A stretch of 64,000 nucleotides of DNA from Anoplolepis gracilipes. Its lineage: Eukaryota > Arthropoda > Insecta > Hymenoptera > Formicidae. The notes under the pieces were generated by a model. The model did not search any database, was not told where the DNA came from, and saw only the letters and a list, made by a program, of their open reading frames with translations. Location: contig NC_132971.1 of assembly GCF_047496725.1 (NCBI RefSeq), positions 10,003,001 to 10,067,000 of the forward strand. Direction: 5' to 3'. Position numbers and translations under genes: made by a program. This document shows positions 25,402 to 37,542 of the stretch, in pieces. Position 1 is the stretch's first letter; each line of letters starts with the position of its first letter.

Positions 25402-25407
<6 letters not shown>

Positions 25408-25997
25408 CTCTCGGTTGTATGTGGTTTCCTGTTTTTTGTTGTTACTGTGTTTAAATCGAATATTAATAATTTCCGTTTTTATGCGGTGTATATAATCGTC
25501 GTGACAAGATATGTACTCAAATATTATTTTTCGCCTCCATTATTAATTTTAAACTGTAACCTTTGATTTATAACCCAATGTTTGAAAAATGAAAAATCTA
25601 GAGAGATCTTTCTTTCGCTTAATTTAGCCTATCAAAAGTGACAATTCTGGAAATGCTATTTATACATTGCATATATAGATAGGAACGTAATTAATTGATT
25701 TGTTTGTTACATTATTGAACATCATTTACATATACGAATGGCGGAATCATCCGTATCAGTTGTCTCTGATAGAATAATGAGCGTGGGCATGACAGAGACA
25801 TCATCCCGATATAATCGATGGAGTATAAATTGAACGACATGCATTAAATAAGCATTATTAGTATGCACAAACCTAACCGGTACTCTTTTGAAAATCTACT
25901 TGATTGATTCGCTGGTTAAACTTGATATGTGTCGTAGGACAAAATTCTTAATAATTTGTCTTGTTAGATACATCATTAACTTTATCGTGTGTATATA

Positions 25998-26452
25998 CAG
26001 GATGTTCGACAACAGGTGGGACAAAATTTAAAGAGTGATTTTATATGATAAAATAAGACGAAAATCAAGTATAATAAAATTGTGATAAAGGCTTCGTTTT
26101 TTAAAATAAATCAGAAGTATTTGTGACTCTTGAGTGAATACAGGAAATATTTTTATTTTAATGATAAAAATTTAGTAATTATCATAAAATTTTCGCATTA
26201 TGTTTTTATATTTTTAATAATTGATTTTCTCATGAGACTTCTTTTTAAATAATTTTATTGGATAGAATCGCGAAATTACCTATAATAAATTTGCCTATGT
26301 AACATCACTGTTATATTTTTCAATGATAAAATTGATATAGGTATTCATGTCTTCATATTAAAAAATTTTATGATAATTACTAAATTTGTATCATTAAAAT
26401 AAAAATAGTCCCTCTATTCACTCAAAAGTCACAAATACTTCTGATTTATTTT
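25998..26452. mobile_element. Truncated foldback MITE with one terminus
   Basis: The left terminus CAGGATGTTCGACAACAGG follows TATATA. Inverted arms of about 90 bp lie at 26103-26193 and 26361-26452 (sharing AAATAAATCAGAAGTATTTG). The expected right terminus after 26452 is absent, so the element has lost its right end. Confidence 0.7.
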
Positions 26453-27171
26453 ATATCGTACAAAAAAAAGAAAGAATAAAACCATTTCATCTTGTGTCGT
26501 GGATATTTATGATGCCAACGATATGAACGTGACAAAAATGGAGAAAATGCCTTAATAATGGACGCGCACGAGCTCGAGAAATAGCCACGTCGCGGCAAAA
26601 CGATATATATAATTGACTCGTTATACGTATCCACGTATATATGTGTGAGAAATGGTATGAATGGAAATTAATCTCTCGCGACCTAATAGGAGAAAATAAA
26701 GATTAGCGAAAGATTATAAGGCAGAATGCCATTTCTCGCGGGAGCGCGATGGATACTTCCCGTTGGCGGAAAATGATATTAAGAATTAAGACACGACGCG
26801 ACGCGACGCGACGCGACACGACGTCATCGTCGTCTCACGCAAACAACTCTCGGGGTTTATCGCTCCCTCGGTGCGACAACATAAAATACGACTACGATCG
26901 ACGATTACGCTGTACGCAGCCGCCGCTTATCCGCCCTCCAGTGATGAAAAGGAACCTGAATGACGGTTCTCTCTCTCTCTCTTTCTCTTCCGAGCGAGCG
27001 CGAAAATATCGCGTTGCACTTCTATCGCACGTGAAATCCGATTCCTTTTCTCGATTCCAATATAGCGTTTCACCTCGTAAATTTCGCGAAATTATCGCTC
27101 CGCGGAAAGTTGCGAGGGACGTTGGCCAAGAGGTACTTTTCTCAGTTATGAGACGACCGATAAAACGTATC
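26453..27171. other. Intergenic with CpG-rich patch
   Basis: 26.75-27.17 kb is CpG-rich and stays open for 172 codons from 26749, but that frame runs into repeated non-coding sequence at 27172 and starts in a pentamer repeat, so it is not called a gene. Confidence 0.5.
26789..26824. repeat. CGACG pentanucleotide repeat
   Basis: ACGACGCGACGCGACGCGAC-type pentamers, about six units with the last ones degenerate. Confidence 0.8.
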
Positions 27172-27606
27172 GGAAAAATTATGTCGGACAGATATGTATT
27201 TCTTTCGGCAGGCATTTACGCACCATATATACATCCACCTGTGCTCCTTTATATGTATGTGCGCTAACATGTGCGAATTAACACTTTTGGCTCATTCTTT
27301 CTGAGAGCTTTGTATTACAAATGCACCTCCGTTTTAAAATTGACAAATGAAAAAGTATGAAAATTCGAAAAAGCAGAGAAATATAAAAAAATGAATATAA
27401 AATTGCAACCTCCTAATTTTTATGTACAATAGATACTCTTATTTTTATAAGAATATCTGTCATTTTTTTTATTCGCGTCACTTTTACTGTCGGATTTTTA
27501 AGTAATATTACTTTGCCTGGCTTTTTTATATCTTTTTTTCAAGACTGAGGTGAATTGTATTACGTGCGAGTTAACTGACATCATCTACGAGAAATTAAAC
27601 CGAAAT
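27172..27606. repeat. Tandem duplication, unit 1 (435 bp, without inserts)
   Basis: Starts GGAAAAATTATGTCGGACAG and repeats directly in 27607-28688. This unit preserves the pre-insertion state for two MITEs present in unit 2. Confidence 0.9.
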
Positions 27607-27657
27607 GGAAAAATTATGTCGGACAGAAATGTATTTCTTTCGGCAGGCATTTATGCT

Positions 27658-27924
27658 CACCCCTGTGAAGTTGGCCCCCCATTTTCAAAAATTTGAAAAA
27701 TTTATTAGATTTCTGATAGCCCTCAAAGAGTTCTAAAAATTATCCTCAATAACCAAAGCGCTAAAATTGATAACAAAAAAGTTGTGTCGTCTCAAAGTTG
27801 CAAAAAATGTAAAGTTGACCCCTCCCCCCCCCCCCCCGTATCTTTAAACGCCATTTTCTTTGCTTTAAACGACGGAACTACTTCTAAAACAATTTTTGAA
27901 AATGGGTGCCAGGTTCACAGGGGT
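27658..27924. mobile_element. hAT-like MITE, 267 bp, exact 8-bp target duplication
   Basis: Termini CACCCCTGTGAAGTTGGC and (inverted) ACCCCTGTGAACCTGGCACC extend into CCATTTTCAAAA. TTTATGCT is present on both sides (27650-27657 and 27925-27932). The other unit of the tandem duplication lacks the insert. The interior includes a C tract near 27825-27837. No coding frame. The length of target duplication fits hAT. Confidence 0.85.
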
Positions 27925-28115
27925 TTTATGCTCCATGTATACATCCACCTACGCTCCTTTATATGTGCGCTAACATGTGCGAATTAACTTTTGAGAGACC
28001 TTTGTATATTACATGTGCACCTCCGTTTCAAAAGTGACAAAGTGAAAATGAAAAAGTATAAAAATTCGAAAAAGGAGAGAAATATAAAAAATGAATATAA
28101 AATTGCAATCTCCTA

Positions 28116-28496
28116 CACTCAAAAAAATATTTTGCTAATGTAGATAAATTTCTAGATGTCTCAATTAAAATTTATCGCTACTTTTTGTATCTGTTAGAAT
28201 ACTGTTTGTCACGTATAGAATTTATAGCAGCAATATTCTAGCAATACCTGTAGAAAATTTAGATCCCATTGCCAAATATTAATCACAAATATAATAAGCC
28301 TTAAAGGTAGGCATCACAGAAAAATTTTCCGTCTAATTACACTAATAGTTATAAATTCTGTCTCTGCCATTTAAATTGATCAAGTGCAAAATATATGCAG
28401 TATCACGGTATTTGTATAATAATAATTTATCTGTTTCAGTTAGTTTTTTACACCTAGAAAATTTTTCTTGAAGTTGCAAGATCATTTTTTTGAGTG
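28116..28496. mobile_element. CACTC-terminus MITE, copy 2, inserted at TA
   Basis: Bounded by CTCCTA on the left and TAATTTTTATG on the right. The uninserted unit reads CTCCTAATTTTTATG, which shows directly that insertion duplicated TA. It aligns with copies at 22.9 and 39.1 kb. Confidence 0.92.
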
Positions 28497-28688
28497 TAAT
28501 TTTTATGTACAATAGATATTCTTATTTTTATAAGAATATCTGTCATTTTTTTTATTCGTGTCACTATTACTATCGGATTTTGAAGTAATACTACTTTGCC
28601 TGGCTTTTTTATATCTTTTTTCAAAACTGAGGTGAATTATACGTGCGAGTTAACTGGCATCATCTACGAGAAATTAAACCGACATGGA

Positions 28689-30722
28689 ACAAGGGGTCGG
28701 TAGCTGCTTCCCCAAAGGATTAAATTACTTCTCACTGTCGTACGCAAGGATTCTACAAAGAAAAGCAACGAAGAAATCCAGAAATGATCGCGCTTGCCAG
28801 CCCGGATATTACGAACGTGTTTCAATCAATCCGCGCTTAGAACACGTTTTTCTCTTTCTTGTTTTTTTATAAAAAACGGAAAAAACGTAACGTTGTAAAA
28901 TGAACGGACGTTCCCGATGACGGAACGTATCGTCAAAAGCTCTATCGCTCATCGAAACTGTCAACGTGAACGGAAACGCTATGATCAATCTACTGATACT
29001 GTCATCGTCATCCTGTCTTCCTTGTGTATAAGTACTCGCGAGTTATGTCACATTATTTTTCGATTTGTTCAAAACGGGAGTATATTCCAGGGATTTGATA
29101 TAAAAGTGCAAAGTGTGTATTAACTTTAACTTCCTCGACCAAAGAACGGCGTTTGCCTCCATTTTTCACGCTTTTGTGTACAGGAATATTTAGATAAAAC
29201 ACATAAACTAGAGAATATTTAGAGACGCGTATAGCCGTACAAAATTGGTAATCATATGAAAAATGTACAACCATCAACATCTTGCATCTATAATGCCTTT
29301 GAATTATCAACCGTACTACGAAGAGAAACTTTACTATAAAATATAAAACAGAAAAGAGGAGCAGCAAATTCGTCCCTCCTACGAAAATATTAATTTTCCC
29401 TTTCGTTAAAATTACATGCCATAACAGAACGCATTTATAAATATTGCGTATAAATATTGAGTGATCATGTAAATCAAGAGTATTAAATCGCCGTATTTAA
29501 TAATATCTCGCGTAATGTCACAATAACACTAATTGTAAATGTGACGGTTTTACATGGATTACAAAATACTGTTAAAACTCAATGAAATGAGATTTTCAAT
29601 AACTTTTCATATTTCTCCTGGGAAATCGCGTGCAAATATGAGAAGCAACCAACAATGAAAGTTAAAGATATCACACAAGAAATAATTTAACACTACATCC
29701 GCATTTTAAATTAAAATCCTAATATCATATTGATAATACACCGATGATATTTTGAAATAAACTCAGATATAGACTGACATTATTTTTCATTAAAGTCATT
29801 TCATGCAGCTAACATAATCCAAGATATCTCGAAAATGTTCGAAAAGTGAAGTTTTATGTCTCATCTCTTTATCGAATTTAATCAAATTTCAAGATTATTC
29901 AATTTTTTCGTATGCCACTATTCTATATTTCATCGGCACATAATTAATTCAAAATAGTACAGTTTGCGATTATTCTGTAAATGCAAATGTTGCAAAAACT
30001 TATTATACTTAATTTAGAGAATTTTTTACTAAGTAAAGGAAAATATCGGCAATTTTTATTACACGAATTATCATGAAACTGAAGACGGTGAATCGCTGTC
30101 AATTTTGTCAATCGGCAAATATCTATTTATATTGAAAATAAATGGCTAGAGTTTTTGAAAGGATATATCTATTATATTTTAATATAATATATGTACGATT
30201 CGATTGGAACCATCGATTTCGTTTAATACAGTCTAGCACAAGCGTGACACGATTAATAAAAAGCATATCAGTTAATCAAATAAAATAAAATAAAGTTGGA
30301 TTAAAAATTAAATTAAAATATCTAACTAAAAATATGTTTTCCTTTTGTTCTAATCTCCTTTGAATTACTGATTTAATAGTTACAGCAAAAATGAGCACAA
30401 ACAAATCCAACGCAGTTACTAAAACTCAAAAAGAGCAAGCTTAATTATACAGAAATCTGCAATAAAACAGAATACACTGTAGCTGACTATGAAAACCGCG
30501 TGCACTTCACAGAGAACAAAGGAATTAATTTAAACTATCCAAAATTAAAGGTCGAAAGTAAACGTATTAACTAAATTCGGTCCTAAAAGCTTTTACTAAA
30601 GCTGCCGTGTCCCAAATGTCCCCTATGTACTCGCGGTATTCTGAGAAATAAAAGCAAAGGTTTCGCGCGAAAAGTGATTTAGTGATGTGTAAAATAGGTA
30701 GCACGTCGATTTCGAAATTTCA

Positions 30723-30757
<35 letters not shown>

Positions 30758-30966
30758 AGTCTAGTTTCTTTAAATAAAAAAAAAAAATTCAGTATCAATA
30801 GTCAATAATGGAGCAAGTCCATATTGTTACATCTTTCTACACATTGCGTTACTAACGTTTCGAATGGTATAGAAAAGGTATAGAAAATACAATCGCGTGA
30901 TGGTTTCTTTTTCCCGTAGAAAAGTGCAGAGAATGGATGATTTTCTGCCTCTCGTATATATATATA

Positions 30967-30997
<31 letters not shown>

Positions 30998-33252
30998 GAA
31001 GTACACGAGCAAACGCGACAGCAGATATTCTAGAAATGCGAAAGGAAGAGATCGCACGGAAGCAGAAGAGGATAGAGATTATGGTTTAAATGAGAGAAAG
31101 CGAAGGGGAGAGAGAGAAAGAGAGAGAGAAAAACGGTATAAAAAGATTGCGATTTGCCAAGAGGAACAAAAAATGTGGTATCGTCTCGACTATCGTCGGA
31201 TAAACAGAACAGAAATAAGGGAAAGAAGAGAGTGGCTGGACAAAGAGCGCTTCCCTGATTCCTCTTCTGCACGTCACCGAGAATGCCAGGCCATCTGGCA
31301 TCATGCTGCGATTCCCTACGACTGGCGCTAGCCATTCGAGACTTAATTTTATGGGGGATTTCGTCCCTCTCTGCAGCATCATTTTTCCCGCAGTGTATAC
31401 ACGCGTCGTTGGTGCATTAAACCGTGAATGCCGGCTTTAATGTAATGCCGTGATCAATTCTACCTCTTATGATAATTAATCTACTTTATACTAATTTCAT
31501 ACTTTACATTAACATAATATACTTTGTATTCTTAAATCTTTAAAACTTTGGATATTAAATAAAATAAATAATATGAAGATTTTTGTTCTCTTTAACAAAA
31601 AATGTAAGCAAAGATATAAATTTAAATTAGTATACCGTTCCTGTCTTTTATGGATGTTCATTATCATAGAAGAAGATTTCTGTGCTTCTATAGTTTGTAT
31701 CAAGTTCTTTTTAAGAAGTGAAGTATTGCTGTGTTTAAATCTTCCAACGTCAAAAGTTGATAAAATTGTCTTGCAAATATTTCCTTAGTTTACGATATTC
31801 CTTATTAATGTTAAGTTACGTTAATACTTATACGCGGTTTTTTGTTTTATATTTCAGAATGTAAAAGTATGAACGTTTCAGAGTATAATTCAAAAAATTT
31901 ATATCTCTTTAAAAACACACACAAAATAATTGATAAAAGTTATTGTAAATATGTATTAAAACAAATTTATATACGATATTATAACGAAAAATTAAAGCAC
32001 GTGTAAAATATAATATTTTGCGTTGTATATATAATGATAAAATATATATAAGATAAAATAAATATGAAATATAATAATAAAATATATGCAATGTAATATA
32101 TATTGTCAATATGTAATAATCATTAAAAATGTCAAATAAGATTGAGAGACACTGTAATGGATAAAGTTAAATACCCATAAAGAACAAAAATAAGACAAAA
32201 GTCAAGAAGCCTAACGAAGGAAAATTACCCATTAATTTCACGGTAATCGGAAACAAAATGGCTTGGAATTTCTTCTGTTCAATGTCTTTGTTACATCTGA
32301 CATGTGTGAGACTCACATTTTTAGTACCCGAGAATATTACGTAATACGTGACTATTTGAAACTAAAATACAAAATACGTTGAATTTTCAATATGCTTTTA
32401 ATATTGAATCGCTTAGACTTTAGAATTTTCTCTCGCCTAGAAAAAGACAATAAAAATATCGTATGATGTTATATATCAATCTTTAAAAAAGTGTATAGAA
32501 TTGCATAGAATATATGGGAGCATCCCGCTTGTGCAATCTTTTTATGCAAAACATCGTCTCATCGCGTCTTTCGCGGCGCTAAAACCTTCTATGCTCGAGA
32601 TAGGATAAATCTAAAATTTATCGTCTGGAAAACCTTTAAAAATTTATGAGTTCCTAAAATACATATATTTTTATAAAGAAAAAAAGAAGTATAAAGTGTT
32701 ATGAAATTAACATTGATTCGATAATATTCAAAATGAATACAAATACGTGATACGTTTACTCGATGTGTATTACAACTCGAATTTTTCGCTTTTTAAATCC
32801 AAAATGGTCTAAATCGCGAAACAAAAATTTACAGAATCTTAAATATTAACCCAACAACAAAGTACATAATATTTTTGAGATTGCATAATATTAAACTTTA
32901 TAATTTAAATAATTTTATTATTTCCTAAAAAAAATTCAAGAGAGATTGCGTAAGTTTTATATATAAAAAAAAGAAAAAAAAACACTAAAAGTCTACAACA
33001 TCAACTTAAAGGTTTACTCCCATAAATGGTATTATATACACGCAAGATCAAGCGATACAAAATTTTTCAAGTCTCTTTTATTACGTTATCTGTTTTGAAT
33101 AATATCAGAAATATTTGCACGCTTACTTGTCGTGATGACAGCTGTATAAGTTATGCATGAGCTGAATCGATGACAAAAAGAGAAGTTTTCTCGCATACAA
33201 AATCGCAGCATAAGACCGATGATATCAATGTATGAGTACAATGTATTCGTTC

Positions 33253-33294
<42 letters not shown>

Positions 33295-35903
33295 AAACTG
33301 TAACTTGATACAATAAAAATTGATTGTATCGCAATAATTGGCAGTTCTGAGTCTGTCAATGGTGAGTAAAGCGTATGAGATATGAAAACTCATTAATATC
33401 CAAATTACAATATTATCTCATTAGGAAGGAAAGAAATATTAAAAGTAGAAGAAACTCCTTGTTCTCTGCGCGCGTAATTATAAAAAAAAAAAAAAAATCT
33501 CTACGGAATAATTATTCGATTTTATCGATTGCAACTACTTTGCTTCCTCGATAACGCAACGCAACGTTTTTATATCGCCTCTTATTGCCCGTATCTCCTT
33601 AGTTAATTTCCATAATCCTTATTATCGTACTCAATAATAGTATCGCTATAACGCGCGCCTGCAAACACTCATTATCGTATTTGCCTTAAAAAAGGAAAAA
33701 AAAAAATACGTTCACATAAAACGAATGATTACAAACGCTTGTGTAATCAGATGGGCCGTGATCTCTTAAAGTTCCGGAAACCCACGGATCAATGATCCGA
33801 AAGTATAACGAATCGATAATAGAATTCTCCTCTCCCTCCCGTAACGCTTATCCGTCGTTCTCCTGAATGAAACGCGCGTTTCAGGACGACGTTAGCGGTA
33901 CACGCACTCGTGCGTGCCGCACGTGCTGCATATGTAATGCGCATCGACGCGGCGAACAAAGCGAAACGCAAGTGCATATCGCCGAATCACGACGGGTGGG
34001 ACGACCTAGTGTTAGGCGCCCCCACATGCACACAGACTTCAAAAAGATATCTGAATCATCAATGGGATAAAAAGTTGCGCGCAAAGCCACTGCTTTTATT
34101 TGCTTGACGAATGAATTGGAAGTAAACAGTGATGTAATAATAAAAAAAGAAAAAATACATTAGAGAGAGATTTTCTCGCATATGTGTGCTTTCTTTCTCT
34201 TCACAAAAATTCTCCTCCATAAAAAAAAAAGAAAAAAAAAACTTTCAGAGAAATCCAATTCTCTTGGCTCCCGGTATAATGTTTCAAATTATGTAATATT
34301 TTTAAATATATTCGGACTGCAGCAGATGAATTGTAAAAATGCTGGGATAACAGAAAAATATATTATTAGATACGTTTTTACAATGGCAGCTGAGCTGAAA
34401 CTCTGACGTATCCGATTCCCAACTACATTAAAAATGTGCCTCTCCATGTAAATATCTTCTATAAAATGGCAGTGATGGGTATAGCAATAATTATCTGTTA
34501 TTATGTCATTCAGATAATATCTAAAATTACACTATTAGCGCTGCAGCTCGAATTACGCGAGTTTTGCTTGGATTACAGGTTAAGTGCTAATATAGATATT
34601 TTACAGGTTGACTCTTTCTACGCTAAAAGACAAGTAACGCCCAAGGCAGCGATCATAAATGTCGTTTTAAAAAAGGTATCTTTTCTCCTGCAACATTAAA
34701 TATTAACGACACTTGTCGATATCATTGTGAAAAAATGTCACTTAAAATTATAATAGTGACAAATTAAGAGTTTTATACGTTTTAAGAAAGAAAGAGAAAG
34801 AGTAATCAGTGTAAATTTATTATAATTATATTGCACAAGTGTTTTTAAGAAATTATAGTAGAAAAAAAATAGTATTTGAATGATGGATCTTTTCATTGGA
34901 ATATTAAATTCGAAGCAAACAGTCTTAGATTATGCAATATGTGTGCCCGAAATTTTTACAATTTTTCCAACAAAATCTTACTTTTTCTATCATGCTTTGA
35001 TGACATTTTATCATCAGTTAATTGCGTTATATATAATTATGATAATCATATTGTGAAAAACTGTTGATCAAATTTTTTGTTAAAATATATCTACATTATA
35101 AAATTTCATCCTTTGAAAAATACAGAAATGTATTAGAATAAGTTAAGTTTCGAAAATCATGTCCCTTATATACATATATATGCGGGTTTTAATAATATTA
35201 ATTTAATTGGAATAAATTGATTAAAATGTCCGAGAAATGACACGCGTAAAAGTATTCACTTAAAAATGTTTTCTAAAATATTTTTATATACCTTGTAAAA
35301 ATTATAATAAACATCTCTCTTTACTTCTCTATCTTACATGTAACGTAATTTATTACGCATAAATGTAGGTAATATATTTGAGTCCAAATGTCTTATACAA
35401 CCCGCAATTATATAACTATTAAAATTATATTATAATAAATCTCTTGCTCTTTCTCTCTTTGTCTCTTTGTTTCGATGTGATTCATTACGTAAACACAACC
35501 GTGCCACACATATAAAAACGTAAAGATACCTGACTTCTTGTATGAAAGTAAGTAATGCTACAACAATCTTGCGTAGACGCGTGTCTACGCGAAATAAAAA
35601 TCAAGTCCCTATCAAAGCTAATACTTACGTCATCGTACACGTGTTTAACCTCTCTCTCTCTCTCCCTGCATTATATTTTCTCGTTACCTGATCAGATACG
35701 TAAACGTCAAAAAATCTCCAAGTATGTCAACAAATTTTCAGTATGCTCGGTTAGGTGCACGTAACATGAAAAGGGACAGAGGAAAGAGAGAGAGAAAGAG
35801 AGAGAGGGGGGGGTCCACCTCACAGCGGAATTAATCTCCCCGGGTAGAAATAAAAGACAGCGTACGTGCGTATGAATATATAAGAAGCGAGAAAAGTATT
35901 CAC
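28689..35903. other. Intergenic or intronic, no supported gene
   Basis: AT-rich, with an A tract (about 30724-30756), CT/GA runs near 30966-31000 and 31105-31130, and a TA tract (33256-33291). If the signal-peptide exon at 35.9 kb is real, this is probably part of its first intron. Confidence 0.5.
33256..33291. repeat. TA dinucleotide microsatellite
   Basis: About 18 uninterrupted TA units. Confidence 0.93.
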
Positions 35904-36000
35904 CGGCAATGGCGACGAACAGGAAGAATATCCACGTATCCATGAGTCTGCCGATCGAGAAACCGCCGCTGCTGGCTGGGAAGGCTCGCCTCCTGTCCAT
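35904..36000 (-). CDS. Putative first coding exon of a secreted or membrane protein (partial)
   Basis: On the minus strand an ATG at 36000-35998, in a strong initiation context (G at -3 and +4), opens a 32-codon stretch. It starts MDRRRAF and continues to a second Met at 35943, followed by a hydrophobic core WIFFLFVAIAG. The open stretch meets a splice-donor-like G|GTGAAT at 35904/35903, leaving one base of the next codon. This is the classic form of a signal-peptide exon spliced to distant exons. Directly upstream on the same strand is a long GC/CpG-rich leader. No matching second exon was recognised to the left, so the first intron would have to be very long, or the next exons are small. 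The protein family cannot be named. The unconserved reading leaves a real chance that this is fortuitous. Confidence 0.4.
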
Positions 36001-36310
36001 CACGCACCGAGACGCATAGCTTGTCTTGTCACTTGGGATATGTACCGTCCTCCTCCTTCTCCTCCTCCCTTGCTTTTCCTCGTGCTCGCAAGCTTGCACC
36101 CACCGATCGCGCGAGAATCACTGAAAAATCCTTCCGAATTCACGGACCAGTCGTCCTTCACGACCTTCACTGCGCTCTGTCCCTCGACAGACGGGAGTCG
36201 TCCTCTGTCTCGCGCACTCTCTCACATCTCGTGAACCAAGTACGAACGAACGTTCTCACACGCAGGTGCCCCGCACACTAACGAGCGAATAAGAGCAAAC
36301 AAACCGATAA

Positions 36311-36367
36311 GGACAACGAGGACGACAACGACGACGACGACGACGACGACAACGACGACGACGACGC
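36311..36367. repeat. CGA/ACG trinucleotide repeat
   Basis: A slightly interrupted run of GACGACAACGACG-type triplets lies within the CpG-rich leader. It is probably 5' UTR or promoter sequence rather than a coding poly-Asp/Thr tract, because no supported frame runs through it. Confidence 0.85.
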
Positions 36368-36473
36368 TATTCGGCGGTCGCGCGCGCGCCGCCCCCTCGC
36401 GCGCTCCTCCTTGCGGAGACGTGCGCGTCTACGCGTGCGTAGGTATGCACTGTGTTACGCACTCCCGCGTGTG

Positions 36474-36476
<3 letters not shown>

Positions 36477-36521
<45 letters not shown>
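36477..36521. repeat. TA dinucleotide microsatellite
   Basis: About 22 uninterrupted TA units lie inside the GC-rich leader. Confidence 0.95.
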
Positions 36522-36522
<1 letters not shown>

Positions 36523-37380
36523 GTGCTCGTTAATACGTCGTTTTTGCGTCAGCCGCTATGTCCAGAGTGACACACGGGTGAGAACGCACCACTACCGGCG
36601 GCCGGACCGAAAACGGACAGACTAGCACCGGGAACTCCACAGACAACTTCGGTTGACGACGACGAGATTATATCGCGCGCGTGAGACGGAGAAAAAGAGA
36701 GAGGACGCGCGAAGAGACGCGGAGAGAAAATGTTTCTCGACGACGTGAAGCGCGAGCGGCGTGTGCACAGACCGACCGTCGTGCTCTCACCGCCGCGTTG
36801 CCCGGAGTATTGACCGACTGGCATCGGCGCGCCGCCGCCGCCGCCGCCGCAAGTCGGAGGAGTGGGGGAAGAAGCGCGAGCGGAGGATTGGGAGGGGGGA
36901 AGGGGGGAGACAGGCATGCTCAGTGCGCGCTGATTGCCTTGTAGCTGATCTTACCGGTTGCGCGCGCACGTCCAATCTCTCCGACGGCTCCTCTGCCAGC
37001 CGGCCGGCGAGACGGTGTGTCTATATATGTATGTGTGGTACGTATACTTTACGTGTGTGTGTGTGGATACGAGAATTAAAATCGAAGCGGACCGCGGCTA
37101 CGAGAGTGTCGTTAAACCACACATCTCGTCGGTAACAGTTTAGATTGACTGTTGCCGATATATATCAAGACGTTTTATATATGTATGTCTACATAAATAT
37201 TAATAGAAAAAAATATCGATGTATATTAAAGAAAATACCGAAATTTTTTATATATATATATAAAATATCAGTGTCGCATTCAACATTGATATGTTTAAAA
37301 CTTTTTTTAATTATCGAAAAAAAGAATGTATAATATAAAAAAATTGGTATTTATCAAACTACCAGAAATACGTGACAGCC

Positions 37381-37542
37381 CAGATAACACAAGCTATTCG
37401 AAAAGAATTCATTTTTATGTCAATTTTGAGTCCCTTTTGAAATACATATAGAATACATTTTATAAAATGTATATGTATTTCAAAAGGGACTCAAAATTGG
37501 TGACATAAAAATAAATTCCTTTTGAATAGCTTGTGTTATCTG
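37381..37542. mobile_element. 162-bp near-perfect foldback MITE
   Basis: CAGATAACACAAGCTATTCG at the left is mirrored at the right end. The arms pair almost to the centre (near ACATTTTATAAAATGT) with few mismatches. Non-coding. It would fold into a hairpin RNA if transcribed. Confidence 0.85.

Larger units (their letters stand above)
27607..28688. repeat. Tandem duplication, unit 2 with two MITE insertions
   Basis: Same sequence as 27172-27606 but expanded by a hAT-like MITE (27658-27924) and a CACTC MITE (28116-28496). After removing these and their target duplications, about 424 bp remains and aligns to unit 1. Confidence 0.9.
36001..36960 (-). promoter_or_regulatory. GC/CpG-rich leader and probable promoter region
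   Basis: This is the most GC- and CpG-rich stretch in the left 50 kb, with CGACGA trinucleotide runs (about 36311-36367), CGCGCG patches and a TA tract (36477-36521). It lies just upstream of the putative signal-peptide exon on the minus strand, as a 5' UTR plus promoter would. Several open frames cross it on both strands, but they look like by-products of low stop-codon density in GC-rich DNA. Confidence 0.4.

Noticed and set aside
26749..27267. 172-codon open frame on the plus strand
   Set aside because: It starts in a CGACG pentamer repeat, has no recognisable domain, and runs into the non-coding tandem duplication at 27172.
30897..31331. 144-codon open frame rich in Arg, Glu and Ser-Leu
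   Set aside because: Driven by CT and GA microsatellites; the antisense frames are equally open.
34436..34699. 87-codon open frame with a hydrophobic start
   Set aside because: A short hydrophobic stretch in AT-rich DNA; no splice signal or conservation could be judged.
36040..36234. Plus-strand frame starting MYRPPPSPPPLLFLVLASL, looking like a signal peptide
   Set aside because: It lies antisense to the CpG-rich leader, comes from a CTC/CCT-rich stretch, and has no clear donor; the minus-strand exon has a better start and donor.
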